Positions 5,725-7,336 of a DNA stretch of 7,336 nucleotides are shown in pieces. The position numbers were made by a program, and so were the translations under genes. The notes under the pieces were generated by a model. It was not told the origin of the DNA, made no database searches, and saw only the letters and a program-made list of their open reading frames with translations. This stretch comes from an uncultured Lachnospiraceae bacterium (GTDB lineage Bacteria > Bacillota > Clostridia > Lachnospirales > Lachnospiraceae). Numbering within the stretch: position 1 is the first letter of the stretch; each line of letters opens with the position of its first letter. The stretch lies in NCBI GenBank assembly GCA_948794795.1, contig CAQGLR010000079.1, positions 1 through 7,336 of the forward strand, written 5' to 3'.

Positions 5725-7173
5725 TTATTTTACTATAGGTGCATAACGTATCCTTATTTCAGGCAATGACTTAAGTTCTGTATAATAATTAAGCTGCCAG
5801 CCATCTCCCTGTGAAGGGTCATTTTCCCCGCTTGCTGGAGGCGCAAATATTTTTAATGGTATATCTTTTGCCCTGTCAAGAGGTTTCTTAAAGAAAGCAC
5901 TCATCATATCTATACATTTAACACCTGGTGCTTTATAGAACCAGTGCCCATTAAGCTCCAGCATAAGGTTCATGTCCACATTGCTGTCATCAAAATAAGC
6001 CTCACAAAATACTGGTGAACTGTCAAAATGAAGGTTTATAGCAATACCATCTGCATCTTCTGAACCACCCCAGCGCATCTTTGCAGGAAGAACAATATCC
6101 TCTCCTTCTTCCATTACAGGACTAAAGAAATCCTCATGTATAACCTTACGGTACTCCTCCATAAGAGGCTGCTCAATTCCAACATCTGCATTATTAGGGT
6201 CTTCAATTTCAAGCCCAAGCCTTCCACGGTCCCTGAACTGGTACATTGTAAAACCATCCAGCCATTTTTCATTATCTGATTTAAGCATTTCACAGAAATC
6301 ATGGAACATTGACACCTGGTCATAAGGTCCTGTAACATCACCATCTGAATTAAACTCTGAAAGTACCATAGGCTTCTTAACGCCATTATTTAAAAATGCA
6401 TACCTTTCATAACTCTTTTTAGCAAGATTATATATTTTATCAACTGTATAGCGTGCAAATGTATTACCGCCCTCTTCTGCAACATCATATGGCCAGCCCC
6501 AGTGCAGCGCCATATAACGGTCTACAGAAACAATATCTGCTGCTCTTGCTGCCTCTGCAAATATATCTTCTTTCTCCATCTTCTCATCATCAAGCTCTTT
6601 ATATCCGTCAAGGCATATTATTGTCTTAACGTTTGGGGCTTCCCTGTGGATAATATTACATACATTTACAAAAAATGCCGCCACTTCTTCATAACTTGCA
6701 CGTTTATTAAATGAAAACCAGTCACCTGTTGCTTCATGGTTTATTCTAAGCTGCACGCGCCCAAATGTCTTTAAATCATGTGCAATTGCCACAATATATT
6801 CATCTGGCAGTTTTGGGTCAATAGTCATTGTAAGAAGTACATCTTGTCCATGCCTGCGCACATCCCTCATATATGTGAATGGCTCATCATCCTTTGTCCC
6901 ATTAATTCCTCCTTTATATGTGAAATAGTCATCATATGGGTAATCCCATGCAAAGTTTATTTCCATATCCTTACATGCTTCACTAATTCTCTGTGGCCAT
7001 TCCTTGTCATTAGGATAATAACAATACATAAGGCTTATGGCTCTGTGTGGCCTGCCAAGCTTTTGTAATATATAGTCCTGGTTCACATATTCCCCACGTT
7101 CACTTCCATCTCCAAGGTCCACAGCACACCGTGCAGCACCCATATGGACTGCTTTCGCTTTTAATATGCTCAT
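5725..7173 (-). CDS. cytoplasmic GH26-like glycoside hydrolase
   Basis: A 482-residue protein resembling clan GH-A enzymes, closest by motif to GH26 (beta-mannanases and related). Q-L-R-I-N-H-E-A-T-G-D-W-F-S-F-N (141-156) matches the GH26 'R..HE..G.WF' acid/base motif, with E147 as likely proton donor. K-P-M-V-L-S-E-F-N (267-275) gives E273 as likely nucleophile at the end of strand 7. A (beta/alpha)8 barrel probably spans about 1-350, and a beta-rich C-terminal part of about 120 residues (360-482) is not recognised. There is no signal peptide, so it should act on imported oligosaccharides in the cytoplasm. The start at 7173 follows GGAGG (7184-7180) by 6 bases. The open frame continues to an ATG at 7233, but that codon overlaps the promoter -35 and has no ribosome binding site. 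Monocistronic, with no transporter or regulator nearby. The family call is moderate and the substrate is unknown. Confidence 0.7.
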   Translation of the reverse strand: MSILKAKAVHMGAARCAVDLGDGSERGEYVNQDYILQKLGRPHRAISLMYCYYPNDKEWPQRISEACKDMEINFAWDYPYDDYFTYKGGINGTKDDEPFTYMRDVRRHGQDVLLTMTIDPKLPDEYIVAIAHDLKTFGRVQLRINHEATGDWFSFNKRASYEEVAAFFVNVCNIIHREAPNVKTIICLDGYKELDDEKMEKEDIFAEAARAADIVSVDRYMALHWGWPYDVAEEGGNTFARYTVDKIYNLAKKSYERYAFLNNGVKKPMVLSEFNSDGDVTGPYDQVSMFHDFCEMLKSDNEKWLDGFTMYQFRDRGRLGLEIEDPNNADVGIEQPLMEEYRKVIHEDFFSPVMEEGEDIVLPAKMRWGGSEDADGIAINLHFDSSPVFCEAYFDDSNVDMNLMLELNGHWFYKAPGVKCIDMMSAFFKKPLDRAKDIPLKIFAPPASGENDPSQGDGWQLNYYTELKSLPEIRIRYAPIVK

Positions 7174-7179
7174 ATTTTT

Positions 7180-7184
7180 CCTCC
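7180..7184 (-). promoter_or_regulatory. ribosome binding site that fixes the glycoside hydrolase start
   Basis: GGAGG on the - strand, 6 bases before the ATG at 7173. No comparable site precedes the upstream in-frame ATG codons at 7233 and 7188, so the shorter protein is preferred. Confidence 0.85.
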
Positions 7185-7204
7185 ATTTCATTATAATATA
7201 GAAG

Positions 7205-7233
7205 ATTATATCTATAAAAACTACTATTTTCAA
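7205..7233 (-). promoter_or_regulatory. sigma-A promoter of the glycoside hydrolase gene
   Basis: On the - strand TTGAAA (7233-7228), a 17-base spacer, then a perfect TATAAT (7210-7205). The predicted start is near 7198, leaving a leader of about 25 bases before the ATG at 7173. Confidence 0.85.
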
Positions 7234-7254
7234 TTAGGAAATATTGCAATAAAA

Positions 7255-7281
7255 TACACTAATTTATAGAGATTACACTAA
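7255..7281. repeat. direct repeat TACACTAA upstream of the glycoside hydrolase promoter
   Basis: TACACTAA occurs at 7255-7262 and 7274-7281, 19 bases apart start to start, roughly 60 and 80 bases before the predicted transcription start. A perfect palindrome TATTGCAATA (7242-7251) lies between them and the -35. The positions would suit an activator or catabolite-type regulator, but no known site is recognised. Confidence 0.35.
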
Positions 7282-7317
7282 GGCGTGTTTGAAAATTAAA
7301 AAATGCACAAATTATGT

Positions 7318-7336
7318 GGCTCTGGCAATTCCAAAA
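7318..7336. repeat. outward-facing terminal inverted repeat, possible IS end (right copy)
   Basis: GGCTCTGGCAATTCCAAAA starts at 7318 and runs off the window. Bases 7320-7336 are the exact reverse complement of 39-55. The GGCTCT start is like ISL3-family termini. The adjacent bases at the two copies (58-65 and 7310-7317) differ, so there is no visible target duplication shared between them, as expected for separate insertions. Confidence 0.5.

Noticed and set aside
7174..7233. Longer N-terminus for the glycoside hydrolase starting at 7233
   Set aside because: The ATG overlaps the -35 of a textbook promoter, has no ribosome binding site, and would lie upstream of the predicted transcription start near 7198.
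39..7336. The whole window as a composite transposon
   Set aside because: It carries housekeeping genes rpmG, secE, nusG, rplK and rplA with normal sequence, and no transposase or shared target duplication is visible; two independent insertions are more likely.
1..7336. CRISPR array, rRNA genes or prophage remnants
   Set aside because: No regularly spaced repeats, rRNA segments or phage-type genes were seen on either strand.

Overview
The window looks like the chromosome of a low-GC, motile, anaerobic member of the Firmicutes, most probably a Lachnospiraceae-type Clostridium. The signs are AT-rich spacers, strong GGAGG ribosome binding sites, a classic sigma-D (flagellar) promoter, a NusG-domain-II membrane protein and two FliD-like proteins. 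No species can be named from the sequence alone.

Layout. At 1-57 there is a terminator-like hairpin and then what looks like the end of an insertion sequence lying outside the window to the left. A perfect 17-bp inverted copy of that end closes the window at 7320-7336, so the window appears to lie between two outward-extending element ends. At 223-813 (+) is a small protein resembling the C-terminal part of the flagellar cap protein FliD, behind a near-perfect sigma-D promoter. A bidirectional terminator (834-867) separates it from the convergent operon rpmG-secE-nusG-rplK-rplA (3303 down to 915, - strand). The 49-codon rpmG starts with GTG. The operon promoter (3384-3413) sits inside a long inverted repeat. 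The rplK-rplA spacer carries an RNA element resembling the L1-binding site of 23S rRNA, next to the rplA ribosome binding site. rplJ, rplL and rpoBC do not follow rplA.

Divergent from this operon, 3608-4003 (+) encodes a membrane-anchored NusG_II-domain protein with a cysteine motif. It converges at a shared hairpin (4070-4098) with a 429-residue FliD-like protein (5407-4118, -), which has its own sigma-A promoter overlapped by an inverted repeat. A strong terminator (5667-5708) ends the next gene upstream, a cytoplasmic GH26-like glycoside hydrolase (7173-5725, -). That gene has a textbook promoter that forces a start 20 codons inside the longest open frame.

Functionally the window mixes one housekeeping block (ribosomal proteins L33, L11 and L1, SecE translocase, NusG) with monocistronic accessory genes: two flagellar-cap-like proteins, one NusG_II lipoprotein-size membrane protein and one glycosidase. 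The most informative signals are the sigma-D promoter on the FliD-C-like gene, the L1 rRNA-mimic operator, the promoter nested in a terminator-like palindrome, and the matching element ends at both edges.
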